Source: Bedellia somnulentella (Eukaryota > Arthropoda > Insecta > Lepidoptera > Bedelliidae). From it: a DNA stretch of 64,000 bases. The translations under genes were made by a program, and so were the position numbers. Shown in pieces: positions 40,213 to 50,606 of this stretch. Positions within the stretch are counted from its first letter, which is position 1. The number at the start of each line of letters is the position of its first letter. Location: the NCBI GenBank assembly GCA_963576735.1, contig OY755178.1:1860001-1924000 (forward strand). Direction: 5' to 3'. The notes beneath the pieces were generated by a model, which was not told the origin of the DNA, did no database searches, and was given only the letters and a program-made list of their open reading frames with translations.

Positions 40213-41404
40213 GGCATGCGAAAAGAAACTAGATACTCAAAAATTATAAAATTTATTCTTTGTTACAAGTATCGATCTTTTCAAAATATTCACCCTGAGC
40301 ACGTATACACTTTTCCATACGTCTGAACCAATTGGAAAATACCTGTGACCACTCTTCTTTGGATACCTCAGAAATCTCGAAATTATAGGCCACCAGCGCA
40401 TCTTCTTTACTTTCAAACCTCTTCCCATTTAGTTTTTCTTTGATTTTTGGAAACAAGTAAAAATCACAAGGCGCTAGGTCAGGGGAATATGGCGGGTAAG
40501 GGAGAATTGACACATTTGAGTTGAAAAAGTCTAGTGTTCTGGCAGACGTGTGCGGCGCCGCATTGTCGTGGTGCCAGAGAAGGTGCCGGATTCCTGACTT
40601 CGGTCGCTTGTCACACGAAGCTGACATTACTGTTGGAGCACAAACTGTCACATACCATTCGGAGTTCACCGTTCTTTCATTCTCTAGCACAACAGTAGCA
40701 AATTGACCCGTTTTGCAAAAAAACGAGGCGACCATTTGTTGACTGTGTGCTTCGTGCACGGTGACATTTCGTTGGAGTTGGCTCGTCTTCAAAGCACCAT
40801 ACAGTCGAATGTCCCTTTGATTCGGGATCATAGTTATATAGCCATGTTTCGTCACCAGTCAGTATATCATATACGTTTTTTTTCTTGCCTCCGTTGAATT
40901 TTTCTATCATGAATAGGCACCAATCCACCCGACGGTCTTTCTGCTCATCGTCGCCGTTGTTTGTGCCGTAAGTTTGTGCGGCACCGATCTCGAACAACGT
41001 TTACGGAGAGAAAGGTTTCCTAGTTCCTAGTTCTCGTTCTAGCTCTACATATGTAATTCGTCGGTTTTCGCGAATAAGTTATTCGACTGCACGAACGTTT
41101 TCTTGCGTGACCGCGGTTGGCGGCCGTCCTGTCTTCGCTTCATCTTCGAGATATCCCCGTCCTCTTTTGAATTCAGCAAACCAGTTGAATACTGTTGCTC
41201 GGGAACAAACAGACTCACCGAAAGTAGAAGCCAAAAGTTCAAAACATTCTTGAGGCTATAAACCTTTTTTAAAGTCTAAATCTTTTTGTTCATAAAAACC
41301 TCATGTGGGGATTATTACTAATAAATAAAGAATAAATAAAGGAAAGAAAAATTTCGACACAGGCGGGATTCGAACCCGCGACCTCGGGTATACGCCACCG
41401 TGTC

Positions 41405-42743
41405 AATGGCTGCCAGCGCGAAATTCTTCTATCCTTTATCAAGACGCACGGCAGTGCGTCAAGCCAAGCCAAGGCGGCGAGCGCGCACCGTATGTGTATA
41501 TTACACGAACCATTTGGAGCTACTTTTTACACCATCATAACTCAAAATCTAATCAACATAAACCAACCAAATTTGGCTCATTTGTTGATATCAAGGATAC
41601 AAACTAGTAGCCCAATTTCCATAAATACATAACAAAGGGTTATTAAGATATAAACGTCCAAAAATCGCGATTTTTTTTAGTGACTCACTGACATATAGAT
41701 CAGATATCCCAGGAAGTTGAAATTCGGCATCCAGGTCGGTGATCAAATATTAACAAAGGAAAAAATCTGAAAACGGAGAATTTTTAAGATTTTTCAATAT
41801 TTCCCTCACAAGAACATTTTGTATAGAAATCATAATAAATCCCATGATGAAATGTTGTTGACGCTAATATAAAACTCCGTTCTGAATAGGTTTAGGTATG
41901 CTATGCATACTTACTTGATCATTCATTAAACTTCGACGCTAAAGTTATTTGCAATTACAAAACTCAAACTATGAGTATAGGTACTATAACTGTACTAGCA
42001 CAGCCCGGTTGGTTGCGAAGAATAGCAATACATTTCTTCAATATATAAAAACTCAGATTCGATTCCTGTCGTACTAATTAATAGGTATCATAATACCTAG
42101 TACCTATCTCATGTCAGCAGAACGGCGACCACTGTATGAGTCATACAGTATGACACAACATCGGATAGCGTTTTCATAATACATAGATACCTACTAATCA
42201 TTAAACCTACGGAAATTAAATAAAATGATTTGATTTTGTGTAATGTCAGCGCTCATAATCATATTTAATAACATAATACTATTTATGATTGTAATAATGA
42301 TAATTACATACATGAAATAACATAAATTAAACTTAGTCGCTACCACGTCGCTACAAGCGTGGGGCCACAGGAGATCACAGGGCAAGACGCGCGGGGTGAG
42401 GGGCAGGGGCGGGGCATGACGGGATCTGCGAACGTACCAAAGCGAGCGCCAGCCGCGCTCATTCGCGCGAGCGACCCCATGTTGTTCGGTTGTCTAGCGA
42501 AATCCCGCCTATAAGGTTGAGTTTTATGCTTCGTCGTCGTATGAGTTACAGCTGGTAACGGTGTTGTAAATTCTGCTTTTTTTCTTGCTGATTGTTTTTA
42601 GATTGGGTTGTTTGTAGGTTTGTTTCTTTTGCCAAATTCATTGATTTGTTTGATTAAAATAGTAGATAGATAGTAAGGTAGGTATAAAATCAAACGCAGA
42701 AAAAAAAAATACCAACTTATTTCTTAACAAAAAGTAATGATAT
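41405..42743. other. Unique non-coding interior of the composite element
   Basis: No frame over 70 codons. A GC-rich block at 42355-42510 (GGGGTGAGGGGCAGGGGCGG; GCGCTCATTCGCGCGAGCG) stands out from the AT-rich surroundings and looks promoter-like; a TATAAGG follows at ~42511. Source unknown. Confidence 0.5.
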
Positions 42744-43195
42744 CCCACCAAAAACATTTTAAATGTAAAAAATGTTAGCCAAGCAAATACAATACAAAAA
42801 TTTATAATACGTTAACTAAAAGACTTCGCAGACAAAAGGATTGATATCTGAATGGTTGCCAAGCACTGCAGATAATCCTGAAATACAAAGTAGATAACAA
42901 GTTAAATTAAAGTTTTGATTTAATTTGGCTAGTTTTCACCACAAAATCAAATTAAAATGTACCTAGCAGATAAGTTGATTATCATGATAACTCGTATGTG
43001 GAAACGAGCCAAGTTAAATCAAAACTTTAATTTAACTTGTTATCTACTTTGTATTTCAGGATTATCTGCAGTGCTTGGCAACCATTCAGATATCAATCCT
43101 TTTGTCTGCGAAGTCTTTTAGTTAACATATTATAAATTTTTGTATTGTATTTGCTTGGCTAACATTTTTTACATTTAAAATGTTTTTGGTGGGAT
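42742..43195. mobile_element. Fold-back element with ~199-bp arms
   Basis: ATCCCACCAAAAACATTTT and its inverse. Arms 42744-42942 and 42995-43193 are almost identical, with a ~50-bp loop. No coding capacity. Confidence 0.85.
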
Positions 43196-43204
43196 TTCTT
43201 TTAC

Positions 43205-43870
43205 AGCGACATGATAGTCCAGTGGGTAGAACACCCGCCCGAAAAACAGAAGGGCGTGAGTTCCAATCCTGGGACGGGCCCACACCAATTTGTCTTTTCT
43301 AAAGTCATATGTGTGGTTAATTTATTATGGTTGCTAACGGTGAGGGAAAACATACATACATACATACATATTCTCACGCCGTTAGTTCCCATTGGGGTAG
43401 GCAGAGACTATCGATCGCCACCTTGTACGATCCTGGCAAACCTCTCTGGCTTCGTTTACATCCATCAATCTTTTCATACATGCTCTTTTATTCTTCATAC
43501 TGAGGACACCTGCCTTTTTGAGCACATTTTCTATTTGATCCAAATGTGTCCTCCGAGGTCGTCCTCTACTAACATTACCTTCCACATTGGCTCTATATAT
43601 CTCTTTCACCAATTTACTGTCATCCATCCTCTCTATGAGGGAAAACATCGTGAGGAAACCCACATGGCTGAGTTGTACTTAGTCATGTGACAGTGTATTC
43701 GTACAAAACGGCGATAGGCCTGCCCCCTATCACGTGAGTACACTGTCTAAGCAAAACGTGGGTACCTTCTCTGGAAACTAGATGACGCTTGCCATGTGAG
43801 TTCAGGAGTATTGGTACCTCTGCCAACCCCTTCGGGGATAAACGGCGTGAACGTTTATGTTATGTTTATG
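43205..43870 (+). repeat. SINE-B, full length, split by LINE-C
   Basis: Head TGATAGTCCAGTGGGTAGAA, box B-like GAGTTCCAATCCTGGG, body to GGTGAGGGAAAACAT, then LINE-C, then ATGAGGGAAAACATCGTGAG and the hairpin CCCCTTCGGGG near 43828. Confidence 0.88.
43351..43640 (-). mobile_element. LINE-C 3' end, antisense, inside SINE-B
   Basis: About 85 codons of the protein end are readable ([56 protein letters not shown]). TGAGGGAAAACAT occurs on both sides as target duplication. This is the best preserved LINE-C copy here. Confidence 0.85.
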
Positions 43871-44496
43871 TTCTTTTACACGTTTTAGTAGTGTTTGCGT
43901 TTCCTACCTCCGAATTTTTTACTAATTCGGAAGGCCACTTGTCTATCTTTTCAGATAGAATGCAAATGTTGAAAACGCCCAACTATCACATAATTTAAAT
44001 CTTTTTGTTCATGAAAACCTCATGTGGGGATTATTACTAATAAATAAAGAATAAATAAATTGGCAATTTGCAAGAGCGACGGGGGCGTATACCCGAGGTC
44101 GCGGGTTCGAATCCCGCCTGTGTCGAAATTTTTCTTTCCTTTATTTACTCTTTATTTATTACTTTTTTAAAGTCATAATAAATCATAGCGCGAAAATCAC
44201 GTCGACTGAGCTCCATTGTTGCAAGTGAATTCCCGCCAGATTCTCGGAAAAATGATGCTCATTCAAATAAAAAATAAATAAAAGAAGTGTGTTCTACATT
44301 CAAATATGTCAATAAAAAACCAGCCTATAAGATGGTGTATAGCTAGCCAGTGTCAATGAAATGAGAAAAGAGTATCTAACTTCTTTTGGCATGCATCAAG
44401 ACTTCTATACATACAATTTTATTCCTACGCTTTGACCGCCCACTTTCTTTAGTAAATTCTTTATATGAAAATTATATATCCTACGTTATCGCAGCC

Positions 44497-44694
44497 GAAT
44501 GTTACTACCCCTTTCTACCAACGGATGTCGTAAGAGGCGACTAAGGAAGTGATTTTTGTGCAATGCGGTTGGACACCCACCATCATTAATCTTTTGCCCA
44601 CTCAAGTTCTAAAAGTGGCTAATGTTTTATTTATTCTGATTCCTGTCTACACCTTCTAAGGATTTATAGCCATGAATGCACGTATATATGTATG
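44497..44694 (+). repeat. SINE-A copy, decayed
   Basis: CGAATGTTACTACCCCTTTC to GCACGTATATATGTATG; part of a duplicated block that recurs at ~46098. Confidence 0.65.
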
Positions 44695-44765
44695 GAGCTA
44701 TTTGGAAATAGAAGTCTTTGCAAATTATATACCACCACCTCTTCATGTCTTAATTCATATATGTG

Positions 44766-44909
44766 TTTGGAAACCCATCACCAACGGCACCTAATTTCTA
44801 CCACCTGGTCTTCTATCAACTCCCAAATGTTTCTGAGGAGTTTCTAGCTTTGAAGCTGTGGGTACCCTTTTTGAGATTTGTGGTCGTGAGTATCTGTATG
44901 TATGTATGT
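44766..44909 (+). repeat. SINE-A 3' part
   Basis: TTGGAAACCCATCACCAACG to GTATGTATGTATG; runs directly into a fold-back element. Confidence 0.75.
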
Positions 44910-45506
44910 AATTGGCCTAGACCTCGCTTTTACAACATACCCTTTTTATATTATAAATCGATAAAGGATATCAAACTTAACAACTTTGCCCATGGAATGC
45001 CTATCTAAAATGTTGTAATTTTAAAAAAAAATATAATAATAAAAATTGTCGTACCTAGTTCAAACTGAGAATGTATAAAATGAGATTCCTTGCTTCAGTG
45101 AAAATAAGAAATAAAAAAAAAACATTTGATCTATGCTTTTCGCTCTGTAAACAAAAATATAACTTCTTTCGGTATTTTCCAGTTCTATTGATCGTCGTTG
45201 AAAAATAATATCATGAAAATAAACCGGTAATCGAGCGATTGAACTGGAAAATACCGAAAGAAGTTATATTTTTGTTTACACCATAGATCAAATGTTTTTT
45301 TTTATTTCTTATTTTCACTGAAGCAAGGAATCTCATTCTATACATTCTCAGTTTGAAATAGGTACGACAATTTTTAATTATTATTTTATTTTGAAAATTA
45401 CAATATTTTAGATAGGCATTCCATGGGCAAAGTTGTTTAGTTTGATGTCCTTTATCGATTTATAATATAAAAAGGGTATGTTATAAAAGCGAGGTCTAGG
45501 CCAATT
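44910..45506. mobile_element. Fold-back element with ~280-bp arms
   Basis: AATTGGCCTAGACCTCGC and its inverse at the ends; arms 44910-45192 and 45236-45506 differ only by small gaps around A-runs. Loop ~40 bp. Confidence 0.85.
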
Positions 45507-45984
45507 GTCATCTACTGATACAAGTATAACGACGTACATTAACTTCATATACCTCTAAATATTAGTAAAAAAACTCCAAATTACGAGAAAATAAACAGAA
45601 ACCCGAAACTATCAAATCAATGCCGTAAAAACACGAAACACGGAGTTTCGGCTCCGAGACCTCGGGTCACACAGTATTCCTGTGAGACACGGCTGACGTC
45701 ACTCATGGGAAATCATGACGGGACGGATATTGGAAATGTCACGTGTTATGTTGATACTGGTGTATAACTTACTTAGTTTATGACAAGAAGCCTTGATACT
45801 ACTTGCCTGCTCTTAAAGTTAGAATCCCGAAATGGCCAGAGTACGAATTTTAAAAAAGACCTAATTTACTTTAGAAAATTGAGATGGATGAATGTGCTCA
45901 AATGAAGGGTCGCCTCTTAGGACACCTTTGAGAATATGATGCTGTTGTAAGCCAACATTTGACAAAGATAACAGTACTAGACAT
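45507..45984. other. No gene seen
   Basis: Unrecognised; a GC-richer part at 45630-45720 has no open exon. Confidence 0.4.
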
Positions 45985-46222
45985 ATAGCAACTAGCTCAA
46001 TGGGTAAAACACCAGTTATCGGGCAAACGATGAGGGTTCAAATACCGGTTTAAGCCTACATCAATTGTCTTTTCTAAAGTCTATAGTGTATCTTGATTCC
46101 ACCATCATTAATATTTTCCCCACACAAGTTCTAAAAGTGGCTGATGATTTTTTTTTTATTCTGAAGCTCTGGCTACACCTTTTTAGTATTTATAGCCGTG
46201 AGTTTACGTATATATGTATGTA
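45985..46222 (+). repeat. SINE-B head joined to SINE-A tail
   Basis: 45985-46085 is a SINE-B head (AACTAGCTCAATGGGTAAAA, GGGTTCAAATACC). From ~46098 it is SINE-A 3' half (CCCCACACAAGTTCTAAAAG) to the tail. Could be a chimeric SINE or two truncated neighbours. Confidence 0.65.
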
Positions 46223-46344
46223 ACTATTTGGAAATACAACTCTTCGCAAAGTTTATACCACCACCTCTTCATGTCTTAAATTTATATATGTGTTTGATTA
46301 ATCAACTTTTATTGCTTGTTGTTACAAATGACAAGCAATTATTA

Positions 46345-46485
46345 TATAGTAATAATCGGAATTAACCATGAAACATTCTGACTCAGCCAGGCACCAGTCG
46401 GTGTACCGAAACGTCGGGCAAACATATCACGTAAGTGCTTCATAATATTCGTTGGTTAATCCCGATTATTATTATATAGGTATAT
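46345..46485 (+). mobile_element. Solo Penelope-like terminal repeat
   Basis: TAATAATCGGAATTAACCAT and the inverse GGTTAATCCCGATTATTA frame a core with CACCAGTCGGTGTACCGAAA and CGTCGGGC. No coding part. Confidence 0.6.
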
Positions 46486-46740
46486 AATGTCTACAAACCG
46501 CGAGTGTTTTAAAAGTGTAATAACAAGTAATATTCAGAATTTTTAATTATCTTTGCCACACCTTGGCGATATAAAGCGAGAACATGCACCTGTTTTTGAG
46601 AATAGATTATTTTATTAAATCCCAAAGGTTGCGATGTAAGGGCGGTTTGTTGAGGCCTCTTTGGAATACTCAGTGCAGTTTTCATGTGCACACTACACAC
46701 AAAGAATGTCAGCTTGGAAATAGCTCTACCCCATTTCTTA

Positions 46741-46856
46741 GCATGCACTGTCGAAGCAAAACTTCGGTACTCTGATAACCGTTAATCAAAAGTATTACCT
46801 AGTACCTCTGCCACTACCCACTACAGGGATACAAGGGGCATGAAAGTTTACTCTTG
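46741..46856 (+). repeat. SINE-B 3' end, decayed
   Basis: ACTGTCGAAGCAAAACTTCG to ACTACAGGGATACAAGG. Confidence 0.5.
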
Positions 46857-47352
46857 TAGTAAATAAATTAAACTTCTTAGATAATTTATATGCAAAAGCC
46901 GTGATACCAACATAATGCAAGCTGCGCTAACCACGGACAGGCTTGCCAACCGTGCGGTCGTAGCCGCCATTTTGGGTGAAAATGCCGCGTGAGTTATGGC
47001 GCGAATGCCCGTTGCGGGTCTAACCTGGCGCCATCTTTGTTTTTACATGTTTTAGCTAATACATTTTCCGCATTAAAATGCTAATTTATATAGGAAGTAT
47101 ATCTAGGACATTTTAAAATCGATTGGATACTCCTCTATGCAGTATCAGCGTGAATTATAGGTTTTTTTCACCAAAAAAGAAACCGAAAACATAGTTAAAA
47201 AATATGCTCCCCTAACAACCCCTACATTACTTGGATGGAATGTTAGTAATGAAGCCTACGAAGTCGTAGGTAATTGCCAAAGATCCTAGTTCAACTTTAA
47301 AACTTTAAATACGTTATATGATAAGAATGTAATAAATTTGATATTTACTTCC
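46857..47352. other. No gene seen
   Basis: A GC-rich 120-bp stretch (46916-47036) with GCGGTCGTAGCCGCCATTTT and GGCGCCATCTTTG may be an unnamed repeat; no coding signal. Confidence 0.4.
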
Positions 47353-47640
47353 TTATACTCACGCTCTCTATATCCCTATTTGGTTAATTAGAGACCGTCA
47401 TTTTGTAAGATCCTGACAAATCTCTCTTACTTCCCTCAAAATCATCACTTATCATTAATTCTCTTATATGCTTCTCACTCGAACTTTCGCATTAGTAAAA
47501 ACGGGTCGCGACCCGTGCACCCACCAGCTTCACCCACTAGTGGGTGAAGCTGGTGGGTGCACGGGTCGCGACCCGTAAAAACATTTATAATTTGGTCTTG
47601 TAACATCTTATAAGGCCGACCTCGACTAAAACTATAATCT
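47353..47640 (-). mobile_element. LINE-C 3' end split by a palindrome
   Basis: CACGCTCTCTATATCCCTAT to GCATTAGTAAAA, then the palindrome, then ACATTTATAATTTGGTC and CCGACCTCGACTAAAAC. Confidence 0.65.
47501..47576. mobile_element. 76-bp perfect palindrome insert
   Basis: No mismatch and no loop: begins ACGGGTCGCGACCCGTGCAC, centre ACCCACTAGTGGGT, ends with the inverse. ACGGGTCGCGACCCGT is itself a palindrome at each end. Taking the core as 47502-47575, TAAAAA flanks both sides. Confidence 0.85.
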
Positions 47641-47905
47641 ACATTACAATATAATATACAAAAGTTATTAAAAATCCACATTCATCGTATTTTATCGGAA
47701 TTAAACTTGTAGCCTCCAGAGCCAGCATCCATCTACACCAATTTACCAAAAACATCGTATATTTATTTGAACACAAATAAAGCCTCTTACATTTAATTCA
47801 ACACAAACAGATAACAAAATCCTCACATTATAAAATGAAATCCAGTTGTTTGTACAAAACAAAAAACCAGTATATTCCCTTGGAATATTGAAATCTCTTT
47901 TATAT

Positions 47906-48094
47906 ATGCATTTATTCTGTGCCATTTTGTACGTGTGCTGTAGCTGGGAGCATGTGTTATCGACAATCCGACATACAGATGAGACGTGTGGAAAATGTTG
48001 TTGCAAACTCGATTCGGCTGTATATTGTGCGGAGCAGACTTGTCTACCTAAAACTAGGTACCTTCTGGCTATAATCCAACAGGCTCGTAACTAG
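47906..48094 (+). CDS. Candidate small cysteine-rich peptide or exon
   Basis: Sixty-two codons. Hydrophobic start MHLFCAILYVCC, then TCGKCCCKLDSAVYCAEQTC: C-x2-C-x-C-x7-C-x4-C, which resembles the second half of a pacifastin-type protease-inhibitor repeat. An AG at TGTGCTGTAG and a GTACC site after LPKTR could make the middle a single exon. Alternatively a chance frame. No neighbouring exon was found. Confidence 0.3.
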   Translation: MHLFCAILYVCCSWEHVLSTIRHTDETCGKCCCKLDSAVYCAEQTCLPKTRYLLAIIQQARN

Positions 48095-48243
48095 AGCTCT
48101 AGAATCTAAAATTTCGCGCCCAATTTTTGGTAGGTCAGTGAGAGTAGGTATAGCGGAATGAAGATTTATTTGTTGTGGTTTTTAAGATCATGTGTCAACC
48201 ACGCTCTAAAAAAAGGGTATAGTTTTTTGTTGTTGTAACTCTT

Positions 48244-48420
48244 ACATGCATACATATACTAACTCCATTAGTTCTCATTCGAGTAGGCAGGGACTACCTT
48301 TTCGTTTCATTAACATTCAACTATCTAACATTAAAAAAAAATACATTCTTTACACCTTTGATGCCTGCCTTTCTTAGCACACTCTCAACTTGCTTGTCTC
48401 TCTCTACACAAATTTGTTCT
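48244..48420 (-). mobile_element. LINE-C 3' end, antisense
   Basis: TAACTCCATTAGTTCTCATT, GATGCCTGCCTTTCTTAGCA. Confidence 0.65.
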
Positions 48421-48742
48421 AGTAAAATATTTATTTTATTTCTGTTACTTTTAGTTTTAATTTATTTAGTTAATAGTTAGTTTGTCACTTCATTATTTAA
48501 TACTTAATCACATAGCAATCACTCGGTCAAACCACAGCAAAGGATATGCCCCAGAGCTTAGTTCTCCTCAATACTTAGGCAAATTGTGAAAGTTTCAAAA
48601 GGAATAAAGAAAGAAAGATGTTTATTCGTCATTTGTTGCACATAAAACATATTTAAAAAAAAGACAAAATAAATATAAAAGTGACACGATACAATAAAAC
48701 TTTACACAAACATTTAGATTATTTAATATAACCTAAATATTT
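48421..48742. other. No gene; possible antisense retroelement end
   Basis: GAAAGATGTTTATTCGTCAT followed by A-rich DNA looks like the complement of a poly-A/polyadenylation end. Confidence 0.4.
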
Positions 48743-49016
48743 AAATCTTTTTGTTCATGAAAACCTCATGTGGGGATTATTACTAATAAATAAAGAATAA
48801 ATAATAGAATAAGAATTAGTTAAAATTCGGAGGTAGGAAACGCAAACACTACTAAAACGTGTAAAAGAAATAAAGGATAGAAGAATTTCGCACTGGCAGC
48901 CAATTGACACGGTGGCTCAGTTGGCAGAGCGTCGGGGCGTATACCCGAGGTCGCGGGTTCGATTCCCGCCTGTGTCGAAATTTTTCTTTCCTTTATTTAT
49001 TCTTTATTTATTAGTA
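48743..49016 (+). mobile_element. tRNA-palindrome element, single-unit copy
   Basis: ATAACCTAAATATTT at 48728-48742 and 49017-49031. Left: AAATCTTTTTGTTCATGAAA, TTATTACTAATAAATAAAGA; right: the inverse TTTATTCTTTATTTATTAGTA. Middle: CGGAGGTAGGAAACGCAAAC, GGCAGCCAATT and one tRNA-like unit. The cleanest copy for defining the ends. Confidence 0.8.
48906..48976 (+). tRNA. tRNA-like unit with complete cloverleaf
   Basis: Same stems as at 14527-14597, D arm GGCTCAGTTGGCAGAGC, anticodon loop GCGTATA (again C at position 33). Confidence 0.6.
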
Positions 49017-49031
49017 ATAACCTAAATATTT

Positions 49032-49427
49032 TTTACCACTGCAATAGCGAATTGGTACTGACGCAGCACTACGTTGAGAGACGTCTCACTTCCACAATCA
49101 TTAACAATAATAACATCACAATAATAGCACATTGAAAAAAACACATAAAATAGATGATGAAATAAAAAGCCATAAGGCCAACTCGACTGCATTGCATTTC
49201 AAAAGTTGAACGTGGCTTGGGTATACAGTTTGATACAATATGCTTAAGAATATTAACTCCTTAAGACCCCGCGTGCACGGCAGAGACAACGGAGTCTTAG
49301 AAGTCATTAGTAACCGCTTCACTGGGTCTAGTCTGTTGTTCTTCACTCCAAGACTGCCTCTTTGTTTTACATATTAAGTACTGACTCACGTATAAGCTGT
49401 CTTTGTTACTAGAAGAATGGAGCAGCA
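49032..49427. other. No gene seen
   Basis: A moderately GC-rich part (49250-49330) has no supported frame. Confidence 0.4.
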
Positions 49428-49605
49428 TACATATATAAATATATTCACGGCTGTATTTCCCTAAACGGGATGCCAGAGCTTTGGAATAAGAAATTCCTCA
49501 GCCACTTTTGGAAGTTGAGTGGAGAAAATAATACGAGTCTCCCACCTCATCGCCCAAAAATCACTTAAAAACCCCTATACCCTTAGTTGTCTCTTACGTT
49601 ACTTT
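49428..49605 (-). repeat. SINE-A copy, antisense, decayed
   Basis: TATTCACGGCTGTATTTCCC to CCCTTAGTTGTCTCTTACG; head lost. Confidence 0.75.
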
Positions 49606-49779
49606 AGTTGCCATTTGTTGTTTTGCAAACCAATTGGACTTCATATATGTTTATCAGTCTATTCATACATCTCTTTTGTTTCTTCACACTTCAAACGCAT
49701 GTCTTTTAGACACATTCTCTGTTTGATTTACCTCCATGGTCTTTTTCTACTTACAGTGCAATCCAAAACTACAATTACA

Positions 49780-49955
49780 GACATACATACATTTACTCTA
49801 TTATTTCCCATTGGGGTAGAGACTATTGATCGCCATTTTGCACGACACTGGCAAAGCTTCGTTTAAATCCATCAATCTTTTCATACATGCTCTTTTAGTT
49901 TTTAGACTTCTGACGCCTGCCTTTTGGAGCACACTCTCTATTTTGTCTGTACTAT
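49780..49955 (-). mobile_element. LINE-C 3' end, antisense
   Basis: TTTCCCATTGGGGTAGAGAC, TGACGCCTGCCTTTTGGAGC. Confidence 0.72.
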
Positions 49956-50559
49956 AATAACAATATTATTAAATCCTCCAACTTATTCTGGCGTAAAATA
50001 AAATATGTAAAAATCTTTACTTCTATTGAATGTCCATTCAGATAGTCTAGCACTATAAGTCACAATTTCTCACTTTGCTCTCAGAGAAATTTTTCAATTG
50101 CGCTAGTTAGGGCAGTTTCAGATTTATTCATTTCGAAAGTTTTCGTTGCGTCCGAAACTGTTATAAGTTTTAAAACGACGGCTGCTTCTAATGAGCAATT
50201 TAATTAGTGAGATATTTTAAAACCAATTTACAGAATTGTATATGAATTATGCTTTCTTAAAACTAAAGGCTATGGCTAAGTTAAGATGACTCCTGGATGT
50301 TCTACAACCAACCTACTTTGTTTTTTTTTTTCATTTTTAATACTGATATAGCTCTTAAATGTTACTAATAGAAATGTATACATTGTTGTCCAAATTAATA
50401 AATAAATATATTCTTCAATTCTCACCAAATTATTGGCTTAGTTGAATCGTAAAAAATACTTTCTGCTACTCTAAGCTGACACTACACCGATTCATAATGT
50501 AAATAAATTGAAAAAGGCAGACGACCGAAGTATTAAGAATAACTTCCAAAAAAATTTGT
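49956..50559. other. No gene seen
   Basis: Unrecognised AT-rich DNA. Confidence 0.4.
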
Positions 50560-50606
50560 ATGGTGTCGGCTTAGATTACCACTAAGCCATTTCTTAAGAA
50601 GCTATC
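50560..50606 (+). repeat. SINE-A head scrap
   Basis: TGGTGTCGGCTTAGATTACC to AAGCTATCCCC, cut where the RTE-like LINE begins. Confidence 0.7.

Larger units (their letters stand above)
41277..44161. mobile_element. 2.9 kb composite tRNA-palindrome element
   Basis: Flanked by CTTTTTTAAAGTC (41264-41276, 44162-44174) inside the mariner, so the outer limits are secure. Left end: extension, ACTAATAAATAAAGAATAAA, then an antisense tRNA-like unit with a 22-bp gap (41356-41404). Right end: a second left-type end (43996-44060), a partial sense tRNA-like unit (to 44124) and TTTATTTACTCTTTATTTATTA. In between: ~1.3 kb of non-coding unique DNA, a fold-back element, a SINE-B and a LINE-C piece. Confidence 0.75.
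40253..44350 (-). pseudogene. Cecropia-type mariner transposase, split and decayed
   Basis: Antisense DD34D transposase. From the C-terminus: YFEKIDTCNKE, EEWSQVFSNWFRRMEKC, YPPYSPDLAPCDFYLFPKIK (third D), LLWHHDNAAPHTSARTLDFF (second D), DILTGDETWLYNYDPESK (first D), in two frames with a shift near 40690 and further breaks to 41263. A 2.9 kb insertion (41277-44161) separates this from the N-terminal helix-turn-helix start, which continues from 44175 (antisense, about ARVIFAL..DFKK). All three catalytic aspartates are visible, but the gene is dead. Confidence 0.78.
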
